In this document: positions 10,601-17,507 of the stretch, piece by piece | Numbering within the stretch: position 1 is the stretch's first letter | Layout: each line of letters starts with the position of its first letter | DNA from: Nocardia beijingensis NBRC 16342 | Lineage (GTDB): Bacteria > Actinomycetota > Actinomycetes > Mycobacteriales > Mycobacteriaceae | Direction of reading: 5' to 3' | Length of the DNA stretch: 64,000 nucleotides | NCBI RefSeq assembly: GCF_001612785.1 | Contig: NZ_BDBC01000059.1 | Coordinates: 1-64,000 of the forward strand | Translations under genes and position numbers: made by a program | Notes under the pieces: generated by a model | The model's database searches: none | What the model was told of the DNA's origin: nothing | Seen by the model: the letters and a program-made list of their open reading frames with translations, nothing else

Positions 10601-11180
10601 TCCGCTCAACGGTGTGGAGCATGTGCTGGCCGCGCAGGCCGACACGCAGATCCCGGCCATCCTGGAAGGCGACATCAAGGACGGCACCCAGGTGACCGTC
10701 GGCGGCATCCTGGCCTCGGTGAACCGGCGGATCAACAAAAACGGCCTGGCCTGGGCCTCCGCTCAGCTGGAAGACCTCACCGGTGGCATCGAGGTGCTGT
10801 TCTTCCCGCAGGCGTACTCGGTGTACGGGATGGACGTCGTCGAGGACGCCGTGGTGCTGGTCAAGGCCCGCGTCTCGGTCCGCGACGACCGGATCTCGCT
10901 GATCGCCAACGACCTCGCCGTGCCCGACCTGTCGGCGGTGGGCGTGGCGAAGCCCCTCGCGGTCACCATCACCACCCGCATGTGCACCCCGGACAAGATC
11001 GGCGAACTCAAACGGGTCTTGTCCAGGCACCCCGGCACCTCCGACGTCCACATCCGCCACGTCGGCGCCCGGGACAAGACCACGCTGCTGAAACTCGATG
11101 AACGCCTGCGCGTCTCACCGTCCTCGGCCCTGATGGGCGACCTGAAGGCGCTGCTCGGCCCGGGCTGCCTGGCGAGCTGA
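7632..11180 (+). CDS. dnaE: DNA polymerase III alpha subunit
   Basis: The replicative DNA polymerase of the cell, 1182 residues, matching the length of mycobacterial DnaE1. The N-terminal PHP domain has HLHNHTEYSMLDG (H10, H12, H14) and TDHGNMYG; these metal ligands are intact, which in mycobacterial DnaE1 goes with proofreading exonuclease activity. The catalytic palm contains the aspartates in PDIDIDFDDRRRG near residues 418-428. Helix-hairpin-helix and OB-fold regions follow (VTVGGILASVNRRINKNG near residue 1025). The TTG at 7632 is chosen because GGGAGGAAGG lies just before it and because the protein then starts MAASSGSFVHLHNH like its relatives; an in-frame open stretch upstream is not conserved. 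Confidence 0.98.
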   Translation: MAASSGSFVHLHNHTEYSMLDGAAKISPLFAEAKRLGMNAVGMTDHGNMYGASEFYNSAKKHDIKPIIGIEAYIAPGSRFDTKRVQWGDPSQKGDDVSGSGAYTHMTMVAENATGLRNLFKLSSLASIEGQLGKWARMDAEIIAQYAEGIIATTGCPSGEVQTRLRLGHDREALEAAAKWQEIFGKDNFFLEVMDHGLSIERRVREGLLNIGKQLGIPALATNDCHYVTKDQSANHEALLCVQTGKTLSDPTRFKFDGDGYYLKSAEEMRALWDAEVPGACDNTVLIGERVQSYDDVWAFKDRMPVFPVPEGEDQDSWLRKEVDRGLARRFPGGVPEEYYTRAYFELDVIKQKGFPAYFLVVGDLVKHAREVGIRVGPGRGSAAGSLVAYALGITNIDPLPHGLLFERFLNPERPSAPDIDIDFDDRRRGEMVRYATEKWGTDRVAQVITFGTIKTKAAIKDSARVQFGQPGFAIADQISKALPPPIMAKDIPLSGIMDPDHERYKEAAEVRELIGSNPDVAKIYETARGLEGLIRNAGVHACAVIMSSEPLMDAIPVWKRPQDGAIITGWDYPSCEAIGLLKMDFLGLRNLTVIGDALDNIKANRGIDLDMDNLPLDDPATYELLSRGDTLGVFQLDGGPMRDLLRRMQPTGFNDIVAVLALYRPGPMGMNAHNDYADRKNGRQPIKPIHPELEEPLKDILAETYGLIVYQEQIMFIAQKVASYSMGKADALRKAMGKKKLEVLEAEYKGFHEGMTNNGFSEGAVKALWDTILPFAGYAFNKSHAAGYGLVSFWTAYLKANYPAEYMAGLLTSVGDDKDKAAVYLSDCRRLGITVLPPDVNESEQNFASVGKDIRFGLGAVRNVGANVVASIIQARKEKSKFTDFSDYLNKIDAIAASKKVTESLIKAGGFDSLGHPRKGLMLIHSDAIDAVMATKKAEAMGQFDLFGGLDADESVTSVFNVKVPDEEWESKHRLALEREMLGLYVSGHPLNGVEHVLAAQADTQIPAILEGDIKDGTQVTVGGILASVNRRINKNGLAWASAQLEDLTGGIEVLFFPQAYSVYGMDVVEDAVVLVKARVSVRDDRISLIANDLAVPDLSAVGVAKPLAVTITTRMCTPDKIGELKRVLSRHPGTSDVHIRHVGARDKTTLLKLDERLRVSPSSALMGDLKALLGPGCLAS

Positions 11181-11394
11181 CCGGCGGCGATCAACAGGGC
11201 GCGCTAGCGGGCGCACCCGTGGTCGCGGCACAACCGCACGGCGCGGCGGGCGCAAGCGATGGTCAGCGGCCAGCGGAGGTCCACGGGAGGGTGACGGCCT
11301 TCGTCGTCGTGATCGGGTGAGCGCAAGCTCGTCATGCTGTGGGTTGCGGTGATCGGTCACCGGTGAGCGGTGAGTCAAGCTCGCCGAGCTGTAC

Positions 11395-11431
11395 GTGCCC
11401 GGCGGACGGACAGGCTCCGCCCGCCGGGCAC
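11395..11431. terminator. Strong hairpin between dnaE and the rhodanese gene
   Basis: GTGCCCGGCGG (11395-11405) pairs perfectly with CCGCCGGGCAC (11421-11431). The stem extends inward by five more positions with one mismatch and closes on a five-base loop. There is no T-run on either side. It lies 11 bases past the stop of the minus-strand rhodanese gene and 215 bases after dnaE, so it most likely ends the rhodanese transcript and may act in both directions. Confidence 0.6.
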
Positions 11432-11442
11432 TCCGTCGTGCG

Positions 11443-11766
11443 TCAGCTCTCCACCGCAAGCCCGGCTTCGGTCCAATCCTGGATGCCCTCTCGGTACTTC
11501 CGGACATTGGTGTAGCCGAGAGCTTCCAGCTTGGTCGCCACGTGCTGGCTGTTGGAGCACGCGGCATTCGAGCAATAGGTCACGATCGCGGCGTCCTTCG
11601 CCGGAAGCAGTTGCGGCGCTTTCGTTTCCACATCGGCTTCCACCAGGTTGAGCGCGCCGGGAAGATGCGCCTTGGCGTAGTACTCGGCGCCGAGCGCGTC
11701 GATGACGGTCACCGAACCCGCTGCGATCTGTTCGGCGAGTTCCTGGCGAGTGATCAGTTCGGTCAT
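11443..11766 (-). CDS. Single-domain rhodanese-like protein
   Basis: A 107-residue single rhodanese domain, expected to move sulfane sulfur through a persulfide on its active-site cysteine. The active-site loop is YCSNAACSNS (C65 is the catalytic position; C70 is a second cysteine in the loop). VIDALGAEYYAKAHLPGALN is the usual substrate-side motif, given here as two parts, VIDALG and HLPGALN. GGAGG precedes the ATG at 11766. The gene is divergent from the MarR gene at 11849, and repeated sites lie between them (11793-11830), so it is probably the target of that regulator, perhaps in response to reactive sulfur or oxidants. That role is an inference. Confidence 0.9.
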   Translation of the reverse strand: MTELITRQELAEQIAAGSVTVIDALGAEYYAKAHLPGALNLVEADVETKAPQLLPAKDAAIVTYCSNAACSNSQHVATKLEALGYTNVRKYREGIQDWTEAGLAVES

Positions 11767-11792
11767 GGCAGCCTCCTCAGGCGCTAATTTAT

Positions 11793-11830
11793 GTGCGTGC
11801 GCACGCTATTATATGTGTGCGTGTGCACGC
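11793..11830. promoter_or_regulatory. Two repeated operator-like sites, rhodanese/MarR divergon
   Basis: GTGCGTGCGCACGC (11793-11806) and GTGCGTGTGCACGC (11817-11830) differ at one base and are 24 bases apart from start to start. The first contains the perfect palindrome GCGTGC-GCACGC. Both lie in the 82-base space between the divergent starts at 11766 and 11849, with an AT-rich TATTATAT between them that could hold a -10 element. Binding by the adjacent MarR protein is inferred. Confidence 0.65.
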
Positions 11831-11848
11831 AACCGCTATGCTGAGTTC

Positions 11849-12310
11849 GTGCCGAAATCCGCGAACCGTTCCGATCCGGCCGTCCGTGCGTGGTCGGCAC
11901 TGCTCCAAGTGCACGCCAAACTGGTGCCGGAGCTGGACGCGGAACTCCGTCGCGCCACCGCGCTGCCACTGACCTGGTACGACGTACTCCTGGAACTCGA
12001 CGGACCGCAGGAGCTGCGGGTGAGCGACCTCGGCGAACGAGTCGTGCTCAGCCGCACCCGGGTGAGTCGCCTGGTCGGCGAACTGGAGTCGCACGGCTTG
12101 GTGCGGCGGGAGCCCAATCCGGACGACGGGCGTTCGGCGTTCGTGAGCATCACCGAGGCCGGTCGGCGGCGGCTGCGGGAGGCCGCTCCGCACTACCTGG
12201 CCGGAATCGAACGCCGGTTCAGCGGCCTCGACCCGGACGAACTCGAAGCTCTGGCCGGGACGCTGCGCAAGGCGCTGGGCCCCGCCGGCTTACCCGACCC
12301 GAAGCGCTAG
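11849..12310 (+). CDS. MarR-family transcriptional regulator
   Basis: A 153-residue winged-helix regulator of the MarR family. The recognition region reads LRVSDLGERVVLSRTRVSRLVGELESHGLVRREPNPDDGRSAFVSIT, of which the HTH (SRTRVSRLVGELESHGLV) and the wing (PNPDDGRS) are typical. The GTG at 11849 gives the start MPKSANRSDP, whereas an upstream extension would run through the repeated operator sites and is unlikely. No strong Shine-Dalgarno sequence is present, so a short-leader transcript is possible. It is divergent from the rhodanese gene and probably represses both. Effector unknown. Confidence 0.88.
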   Translation: MPKSANRSDPAVRAWSALLQVHAKLVPELDAELRRATALPLTWYDVLLELDGPQELRVSDLGERVVLSRTRVSRLVGELESHGLVRREPNPDDGRSAFVSITEAGRRRLREAAPHYLAGIERRFSGLDPDELEALAGTLRKALGPAGLPDPKR

Positions 12311-12637
12311 CGATCTGGTCGGCACGTCCAGCGCCCCGGTGCCGAAACCATGCCGCCGGGCGCGCCGCCTCGGGCGCCGGGGACGTGCTCACCGGTCCAG
12401 GGTGACGATCGCGGCTTCGAGGCGCCGCTCGGTATCCGAGCCCTGGGGTCGCATGCTCGAGACGATCTGGGCGAGGCCGAGACGTCGACGTATTCCGAGT
12501 CCGGTAGCTTCCAGTCGTGCGGTGATGCCGGATAGGTGTACCCGGCCATCAGGTTGGTTGCACTCGGCTGATGGTCGGATTGACCGCCGGGTATAGCGCA
12601 CTCGTCCCCGCTGACGGTGACGCTCCTCCGTGATCGG
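12311..12637. other. 327-base gap without a supported gene
   Basis: Short open frames exist on the minus strand (12307-12549 and 12389-12601), one ending SDTERRLEAAIVTLDR, but neither has a ribosome binding site, family similarity I recognise or consistent coding character. It may be decayed coding sequence. At 12630-12661, running into the 3' end of the epoxide hydrolase gene, lies a copy of a short sequence also found at 11349-11380. Confidence 0.4.
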
Positions 12638-13807
12638 TCACCGTTGAGCGGCGAGGCAAGCGCGGCGTGCGGCGCGAGCTTCGGCGACGAACAGCTCTGG
12701 TTGTTCCCATGCGGCGAAATGACCGCCGCGTGGGGGCTGTCCCCAGTGCACGATGTTGGTGAAGCGCTTGGACGCCCAGCGATATGACGGGCGGGGCACC
12801 TCGGCGGGGAACACGCTGGCGGCGGTCGGCACGGTGATCTGGTCGCCGACCGCGGTGGTGAACCACTCGGTGACTTCGTCGATGCTCTCCCAGTAGAGGC
12901 GAGTGGAGGAGGCGCCGGTCGCGGTCAGCCAGTAGAGCGTCACGTTGTCCAATACCTGGTCGCGGGTCAAGACGGTGTCGAGGTCACCCCCGTGGTCGCA
13001 CCAAGTCCAGACCTTCTCCACGATCCACGCACACAGCGCGGCCGGTGAGTCCAGCAACCCATAACCGAGAGTTTGCGGGCGCGTGGCGTGTACCGCTGAA
13101 TAAGCGGATCCGGTGCGATTGCGTTCCTCGAGGTCGGCGAGGGCTCGCCGTTCGGCCTCGGTGAGGCGTGCCTCGGTGCGCTCGGGGGCGGCCAGGGGTG
13201 GGACGAGGTGCAGGCCGAGCAACCTGTGCGGCTGCTGCAAGGCGATGCTGGTGGAGATGCTGGTGCCCCAGTCGCTGCCGGCGGCGATGAATCTCTCGTA
13301 GCCGAGCCGGGTCATCAACTCGGCCCAGGCGCGTGCGATGCGGTGGATGCCCCAGCCCGGCTCGGTGGGCCGACCACTGAAACCGTAGCCCGGCAGGGAC
13401 GGCACGACGATGTGGAACGCGTCGGCCGGATCGCCGCCGTGCGCCGCCGGGTCACTGAGTGGGCCGAGGACTCGCTCGAACTCCAGGAACGAGCCCGGCC
13501 AGCCGTGCGTGAGGACGAGCGGGACGGCCTCCGGATTCGGAGAACGCACGTGGAGCGCGTGTATCGGCACGCCGTCGATTTCGGTGCTGATCTGCGGAAT
13601 CCGGTTCAGCCGCGCTTCGGTGGCCGGCCAATCGTATTCGTCGGCCCAGTACCGGCACAGCTCGCGCAGATACGCCAGCGGCACCCCTTGGGACCAGTCC
13701 GCGACCGGTTCACGTTCCGGCCACCGGGTGCGAAGGAGCCGCTCGCGTAGGTCACGCAGATCAGCATCGTCGATAGCGATCCGGTAGGGACGAACGCGGT
13801 CGTTCAT
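12638..13807 (-). CDS. Epoxide hydrolase, alpha/beta fold
   Basis: A 389-residue hydrolase of the microsomal-type epoxide hydrolase family, opening epoxides to diols through an enzyme ester. An N-terminal EHN segment (residues about 4-110, FRIAIDDADLRDLRERL-like start YRIAIDDADLRDLRERL and the marker WPEREPVADWSQGVPL) precedes the alpha/beta core. HGWPGSF at 101-107 forms the oxyanion hole, and the nucleophile is D179 in GSDWGTS. The late histidine is in RGGHFAAWEQPELFVAEARA (GGHFAAWE). ATG at 13807 is chosen because the family similarity starts there; the frame stays open upstream without it. No partner gene is adjacent. The substrate is unknown; it may act on xenobiotic or lipid epoxides. 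Confidence 0.9.
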   Translation of the reverse strand: MNDRVRPYRIAIDDADLRDLRERLLRTRWPEREPVADWSQGVPLAYLRELCRYWADEYDWPATEARLNRIPQISTEIDGVPIHALHVRSPNPEAVPLVLTHGWPGSFLEFERVLGPLSDPAAHGGDPADAFHIVVPSLPGYGFSGRPTEPGWGIHRIARAWAELMTRLGYERFIAAGSDWGTSISTSIALQQPHRLLGLHLVPPLAAPERTEARLTEAERRALADLEERNRTGSAYSAVHATRPQTLGYGLLDSPAALCAWIVEKVWTWCDHGGDLDTVLTRDQVLDNVTLYWLTATGASSTRLYWESIDEVTEWFTTAVGDQITVPTAASVFPAEVPRPSYRWASKRFTNIVHWGQPPRGGHFAAWEQPELFVAEARAARRACLAAQR

Positions 13808-14240
13808 GGTCGTTCTCTCTGCTCTGCCGGTTGAACGGTTTTCACGGGCGGGCCGGGCACAGTTCCTGCCGAGTAACGGAGTTCGATCCCCACACCTCCA
13901 GTCCGGAATCCGCAGCGGCTCACTCCGTACGAACTCGCCGGTATGGAACCGGCGTCCGTCCATTGTCCAGCTGCTCCCGGCAGCGCGGTCCGGCTCCTCG
14001 GTCAGGAGCGTTCCACCCATGCGGCGGTGTGGACCGGGACGCGCTGTTCGGGCCGAGTCGCGCGCGGTCAGGAGTCGAGCCACTGCTCGATGGGGGCGAG
14101 ATTCGTGGCGGAGATGTCTTCGCCGCTGGCGTTCGTGACGAGGAGTTCGACCGCCGGGCCTGATCGGGGATTCCATGCCGAAAACAGCGGCCCTGCAACC
14201 GAACTGCTCGTCCGGCCAGGGCCGCTGCCTCTGCGAGGGT
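13808..14240. other. 433-base gap, mostly without recognisable content
   Basis: Apart from the terminator at 14181-14227, I see no supported gene. On the minus strand an open frame without a start runs from the end of the MFS gene to a stop at 14067 and reads like protein near its end (VTNASGEDISATNLAPIEQW), so a gene remnant is possible. The plus strand at 13890-13910 has a TTCGATCCCC resembling a tRNA T-arm, but no tRNA can be folded. The promoter of the epoxide hydrolase should be in the left part. Confidence 0.4.
14181..14227 (-). terminator. Intrinsic terminator of the MFS gene
   Basis: On the minus strand CAGCGGCCCTG (14227-14217) pairs perfectly with CAGGGCCGCTG (14195-14185), with a 21-base loop, followed at once by TTTT (14184-14181). 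It begins 14 bases after the stop of the MFS gene at 14241. This is a canonical Rho-independent terminator, rare in such GC-rich DNA. Confidence 0.85.
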
Positions 14241-15437
14241 CTATCCCACGTCGGCCAGTGCCGGGGCGGGCATGTCGACCGAGGCCCGCTCCGCCTCCTT
14301 ACGGTGCAGGACGTGACTGCCCGCGACGACGGCGAGGGCGGCCACGCCGAGAACCACTCCGAACCAGGCGACCGCCGCGTAGCCGAGGCCCGCGCCGATG
14401 GCCAGGCCGCCGAGCCACGGACCTGCGGTGATGCCGACGTTGAATGCGGAGATGTTCGTGGCTCCGGCCAACGTGGGCGCGTCGCCCGCCAGAGTGAAGA
14501 CCCGGCTGTTCAAGGTCGGGTTGATGCCGAAGCCGAACGCGCCCAACAGGAACGACAGCACGACGACGGGCACGGTGTGTTCCATCGTGACCGCGAGCAG
14601 CGCCGAGGTGAGCACGCCGCCGGTGATGCCGACGTACAGGCTGGTGAGCGGGTGATCGTCGGCGGTGCGCCCACCGACGACGATGCCGAGGAACGCGCCG
14701 AGCCCGTAGACGCCGAGCACCACCGGGATCCAGCCGTCCGCCAGTCCGGTGGTGCGGGACAGCAGCGCGCCGAGGTAGGCGAAGGTGACCATCAGTGCGG
14801 CGATGGACAGCGCGGTGGTGGCGTAGGACAGCCACAGCGCGGGACGCAGCATCGTGCGCAGTTCGGTGCGCAGGCGCAGCGGCGCGTCGGTGCGTCCGCC
14901 GGGGATCTTCGCCAGCACGCCGATGGCCGCGACCGCCGACAGCAGCGCGACCGCCCAGAACGCCGCGCGCCAGCCCAGCTGCTGTCCGATCACGGTGCCC
15001 GCGGGCAGTCCGATGATGATGGCCAAGGTGAGCCCGCCCGCGACGATGCTCATCGCCTTGCCGCGCGCGGTGGGCGGGACGAGACCGATCGCCGTCGTCG
15101 CGGCCACCGCCCAGAATCCGGCGTAGACGAACGCGCCGACCACCCGCGTCGCGAACAGCACCCAGTAGTCGGAGGTCAGCGCCCCGACGACGTGGGAGCC
15201 GACGAACACGGCGAGGAAGGCCAGCAGCGCGGTGCGCCGCGGCCAGCGCAGCGTCGCCACCGCCAGCACCGGCGCGCCCACCAGCATGCCCATCGCGAAG
15301 CCCGAGATGAGCAGGCCCGCGCGCGGCACGGAGACGCCCAGGTCCCCGGCCATCTCGGTGAGCAGGCCCGCGAGCATCAGCTCCGAGGTGCCCTGGGCGA
15401 AGATCGACAGACCCAGGACATAGATCGCCACGGGCAT
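14241..15437 (-). CDS. MFS transporter, drug-efflux (DHA1) type
   Basis: A 398-residue, twelve-helix major facilitator of the arabinose-efflux/chloramphenicol-resistance type. The N-terminal helix reads VAIYVLGLSIFAQGTSELMLAG, with SELMLAG typical of the family, and the first loop motif is GAPVLAVATLRWPRR. Transmembrane segments alternate with short loops along the whole length. AAGGAGGTACCG precedes the ATG at 15437, which decides the start against a frame open 33 bases further upstream. It lies 69 bases downstream of a TetR gene on the same strand, and copies of one operator stand before both. It probably exports a toxic compound under TetR control; substrate unknown. Confidence 0.9.
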   Translation of the reverse strand: MPVAIYVLGLSIFAQGTSELMLAGLLTEMAGDLGVSVPRAGLLISGFAMGMLVGAPVLAVATLRWPRRTALLAFLAVFVGSHVVGALTSDYWVLFATRVVGAFVYAGFWAVAATTAIGLVPPTARGKAMSIVAGGLTLAIIIGLPAGTVIGQQLGWRAAFWAVALLSAVAAIGVLAKIPGGRTDAPLRLRTELRTMLRPALWLSYATTALSIAALMVTFAYLGALLSRTTGLADGWIPVVLGVYGLGAFLGIVVGGRTADDHPLTSLYVGITGGVLTSALLAVTMEHTVPVVVLSFLLGAFGFGINPTLNSRVFTLAGDAPTLAGATNISAFNVGITAGPWLGGLAIGAGLGYAAVAWFGVVLGVAALAVVAGSHVLHRKEAERASVDMPAPALADVG

Positions 15438-15450
15438 CGGTACCTCCTTG

Positions 15451-15470
15451 TTTTGTACTGATCTATCCAA
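15451..15470. promoter_or_regulatory. TetR operator before the MFS gene
   Basis: The 20 bases match the consensus TTTTGnAnnGATCnnTCCAA shared with the site at 16098-16117. The core GATC with flanking TTG and CAA arms is palindromic. It ends 14 bases before the MFS start at 15437 and would block an independent promoter for the transporter. Binding by the adjacent TetR protein is inferred. Confidence 0.72.
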
Positions 15471-15506
15471 AATGAGGGCGCGGCAGAGCCGTCGCCGGAT
15501 GTGGTC

Positions 15507-16079
15507 TCAGAGAGCGTCGAGCGCGGTGGACGCGATGGCCGCGAGCGTTTCGCGGTCCGCGCCGCCGCGTGCGGCCACCCGCATGCCCCCGATCGTCGCG
15601 ATCACGAAGTGCGCCAAAGCGACCGGGTTCTTGTCCGGTGTGATCTCGCCCGCGCGTTTCGCCGCCTCGAACACGTCGGTCAGCGCGGCGAGGCGTCGCT
15701 CCTGGTCGGCGGCGAGCACGGCGGCCAATTCGGGATCGCGCGGGGCCAGTTCGATCGTCGAATTGACCACGAGACAACCGAGGGGGTCCTCTTCGGGGGC
15801 CTCGACGATCTGCCACAGCAGGGCGCGGATCTTGGCGCGCGCGTCCGTCTCGCTGTCGAGCAGGTCGAACGTCGCGGCGTTCTTGGTCGTCATATAGCGG
15901 CGCAGTGCGCGGCCGAACAGGTCCCGCTTGCTGGTGAAGGTGTTGTAGATGCTGCTGCGGCCCAGACCGGTCGCGGCGCAGAGGTCTTCGGTCGAGGTCC
16001 CCTCGTACCCCGCGCGCCAGAACGCGTGCATCGCCGCGTCCACCGCGCGGTCCTCGTCGAAGGATCTGGGTCGTGGCAT
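15507..16079 (-). CDS. TetR-family repressor of the MFS gene
   Basis: A 190-residue TetR-family regulator. The DNA-binding domain has the usual N-terminal RSFDEDRAVDAAMHAFWRAGYEGTS, here split as RSFDEDRAVDAAMHAFW and GYEGTS, then the HTH DLCAATGLGRSSIYNTFTSK. The C-terminal half (DPLGCLVVNSTIEL and the GMRVAARGGADRETL region) matches the YxaF/LmrA-like ligand-binding branch. The ATG at 16079 begins MPRPRSFDED; a longer open frame would run over the operator. Sites with a common sequence lie before this gene and before the MFS gene, so it probably represses both. Confidence 0.9.
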   Translation of the reverse strand: MPRPRSFDEDRAVDAAMHAFWRAGYEGTSTEDLCAATGLGRSSIYNTFTSKRDLFGRALRRYMTTKNAATFDLLDSETDARAKIRALLWQIVEAPEEDPLGCLVVNSTIELAPRDPELAAVLAADQERRLAALTDVFEAAKRAGEITPDKNPVALAHFVIATIGGMRVAARGGADRETLAAIASTALDAL

Positions 16080-16097
16080 GGGTTCACGGTAGCACAG

Positions 16098-16117
16098 TTT
16101 TGAATAGATCGTTCCAA
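16098..16117. promoter_or_regulatory. TetR operator before the tetR gene
   Basis: Matches TTTTGnAnnGATCnnTCCAA exactly at every fixed position, as does 15451-15470. It lies 18 bases upstream of the TetR start at 16079, suitable for autoregulation. The two copies have different bases at the n positions, so the shared positions look selected. Confidence 0.72.
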
Positions 16118-16227
16118 TATGGTCGGCGGCTCGCGGAGTGCCGAGGTCCAAGCGGCTGTTAAGCGTCCGATAGGCGGGGTCGCGCAGAATTCCGGGCAAG
16201 TCGTCCACTCAGGAAACGAGGATCACC

Positions 16228-16629
16228 ATGCAAGCCATCCTGCGCACCCTGCGCCTGCTCGTGCTCGGCGTGACGCTGTTCGTGCCCGCGTTCGCCGTCG
16301 CGACGGTCGGGGCGGGCGCGGCGAACGCGGGCTCGGTCTACGAGATCAAGTTCGCGCCCGGAAGCGATCGCACGTCGATCGACGGAGCGGTCGTCCGTGG
16401 CGACGCCGACACCTACGCGTTCGAGGCGCGGGCCGGGCAGACCTTGACCCTGGAGCTCACCTCGATCGAGGACAACGCGCGGTTCTCCACCACCGGCCCG
16501 GACGGAAGCGTGTTGTGCCTGGAGGAAACTCGGAGCCGGATCACCCTGCCGCAGAGCGGCTACTACGCCATCTCGGTAGAGCCGAGCCGCGGCAACGCGA
16601 CCTACACCTTGTCGGTGCGCATCGTCTGA
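16228..16629 (+). CDS. Small secreted beta-sandwich protein
   Basis: A 133-residue exported protein. A signal peptide is clear: RTLRLLVLGVTLFVPAFAVA followed by small residues and a likely cleavage after GAANA near residue 34. The mature part of about 100 residues (GDADTYAFEARAGQTLTLEL and the end GYYAISVEPSRGNATYTLSV) resembles bacterial pre-peptidase C-terminal domains, which are small beta-sandwiches. GAGGATCACC precedes the ATG. It stands alone and ends three bases before the convergent methyltransferase gene. No function is known. Confidence 0.82.
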   Translation: MQAILRTLRLLVLGVTLFVPAFAVATVGAGAANAGSVYEIKFAPGSDRTSIDGAVVRGDADTYAFEARAGQTLTLELTSIEDNARFSTTGPDGSVLCLEETRSRITLPQSGYYAISVEPSRGNATYTLSVRIV

Positions 16630-16632
16630 GCC

Positions 16633-17250
16633 TCAGGGCGACACCGCGACGCCGAGCGTCTGGGCGACCAGGAAGCGGGGAGCGTGTTCCCCGTAGAACT
16701 GCTCGGCGTCGCGGATCTGGAAACCGGCGTCTGCCACCAGGCCGCGGATATCGCGGTTCAGGTGGCAGCCGCCGAACAGTCGTTTCTGGACCGGGTTCAG
16801 CCGGTTCTGCCAGGTCCGTACGTTCTCGTCCGGCGCGAGTCCGTGTTCGACGAAATGCAGGGTGCCGCCGGGGACGAGCACCCGGCGCATCTCGGCGAGC
16901 GCGGCGTCGATGTCGGGGATGGTGCACATCGTCCAGGTCGACAGCGCGCAGTCGAAGGAGTCGTCCGGGAAGGGCAGCGCCTGCCCGTCCAACCCGGCCC
17001 GCTCGACCGGCACGGTGGCGGCGGCCAGGCGTTCGCGAGCCAGTCGCCAGCCGAGATCGGCTGGCTCGACCGCATGCACCTTCTCGACCCCCGCCGGGTA
17101 GAACGGCACGTTCAATCCCGAACCGAAACCGATCTCCACGACGCGCCCGTGCAGCCCGGCGCACGTCCGCTCACGCAGCGGCTTCAAGTCCCGCAGTCCG
17201 CAGGCCACGTTGACGATCCGGGGGACCACGTGCTCCGTATAGACGCCCAC
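16633..17250 (-). CDS. Class I SAM-dependent methyltransferase
   Basis: A 205-residue methyltransferase of the Methyltransf_11 type. Motif I is VVEIGFGSGLNVPFYP near residue 37, motif II is HAVEPAD, and FDCALSTWTMCTIPD and EMRRVLVPGGTLHFVEHG are the later motifs. The GTG at 17250 gives MGVYTEHVVPRIVNVACG, the typical start of this group; the frame is open further upstream but without similarity. Relatives are annotated as phospholipid or quinone methyltransferases, but no neighbour here supports either. Substrate unknown. Confidence 0.85.
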   Translation of the reverse strand: MGVYTEHVVPRIVNVACGLRDLKPLRERTCAGLHGRVVEIGFGSGLNVPFYPAGVEKVHAVEPADLGWRLARERLAAATVPVERAGLDGQALPFPDDSFDCALSTWTMCTIPDIDAALAEMRRVLVPGGTLHFVEHGLAPDENVRTWQNRLNPVQKRLFGGCHLNRDIRGLVADAGFQIRDAEQFYGEHAPRFLVAQTLGVAVSP

Positions 17251-17507
17251 CCCTCCACTCTTGCAGGCATGACCCGTTCGGACCAGGGGCACCACCATTC
17301 GCCCAGTGGGTTCTGCGCTCGGCCGACCCTGGACATACTGGCGCCGCGCGTGCCGCGTGCGCCGTGGTCGTCTGCGTGTCGCGCTTGTCGTACCCCGGCG
17401 CGGACCGAGTGAAGCGACTTGGCCCGTTGCCGTGAAGTCGGGACTGCTGCCCGCGAGGTCTGCGTCCGTATCCGGCGCAGCGGGCGTGCCCGTGGGATGC
17501 TGGCGCG

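Noticed and set aside
12307..12601. Two short minus-strand frames (80 and 70 codons)
   Set aside because: No ribosome binding site, no family similarity and mutual overlap; at best a decayed gene.
13860..13915. A tRNA-like TTCGATCCCC element
   Set aside because: No acceptor, D or anticodon arms can be drawn around it, and the T-stem does not pair.
14067..14240. Minus-strand open tail ending in VTNASGEDISATNLAPIEQW and a stop
   Set aside because: It has no start codon and lies across the terminator of the MFS gene. It reads like protein but cannot be supported as a gene.
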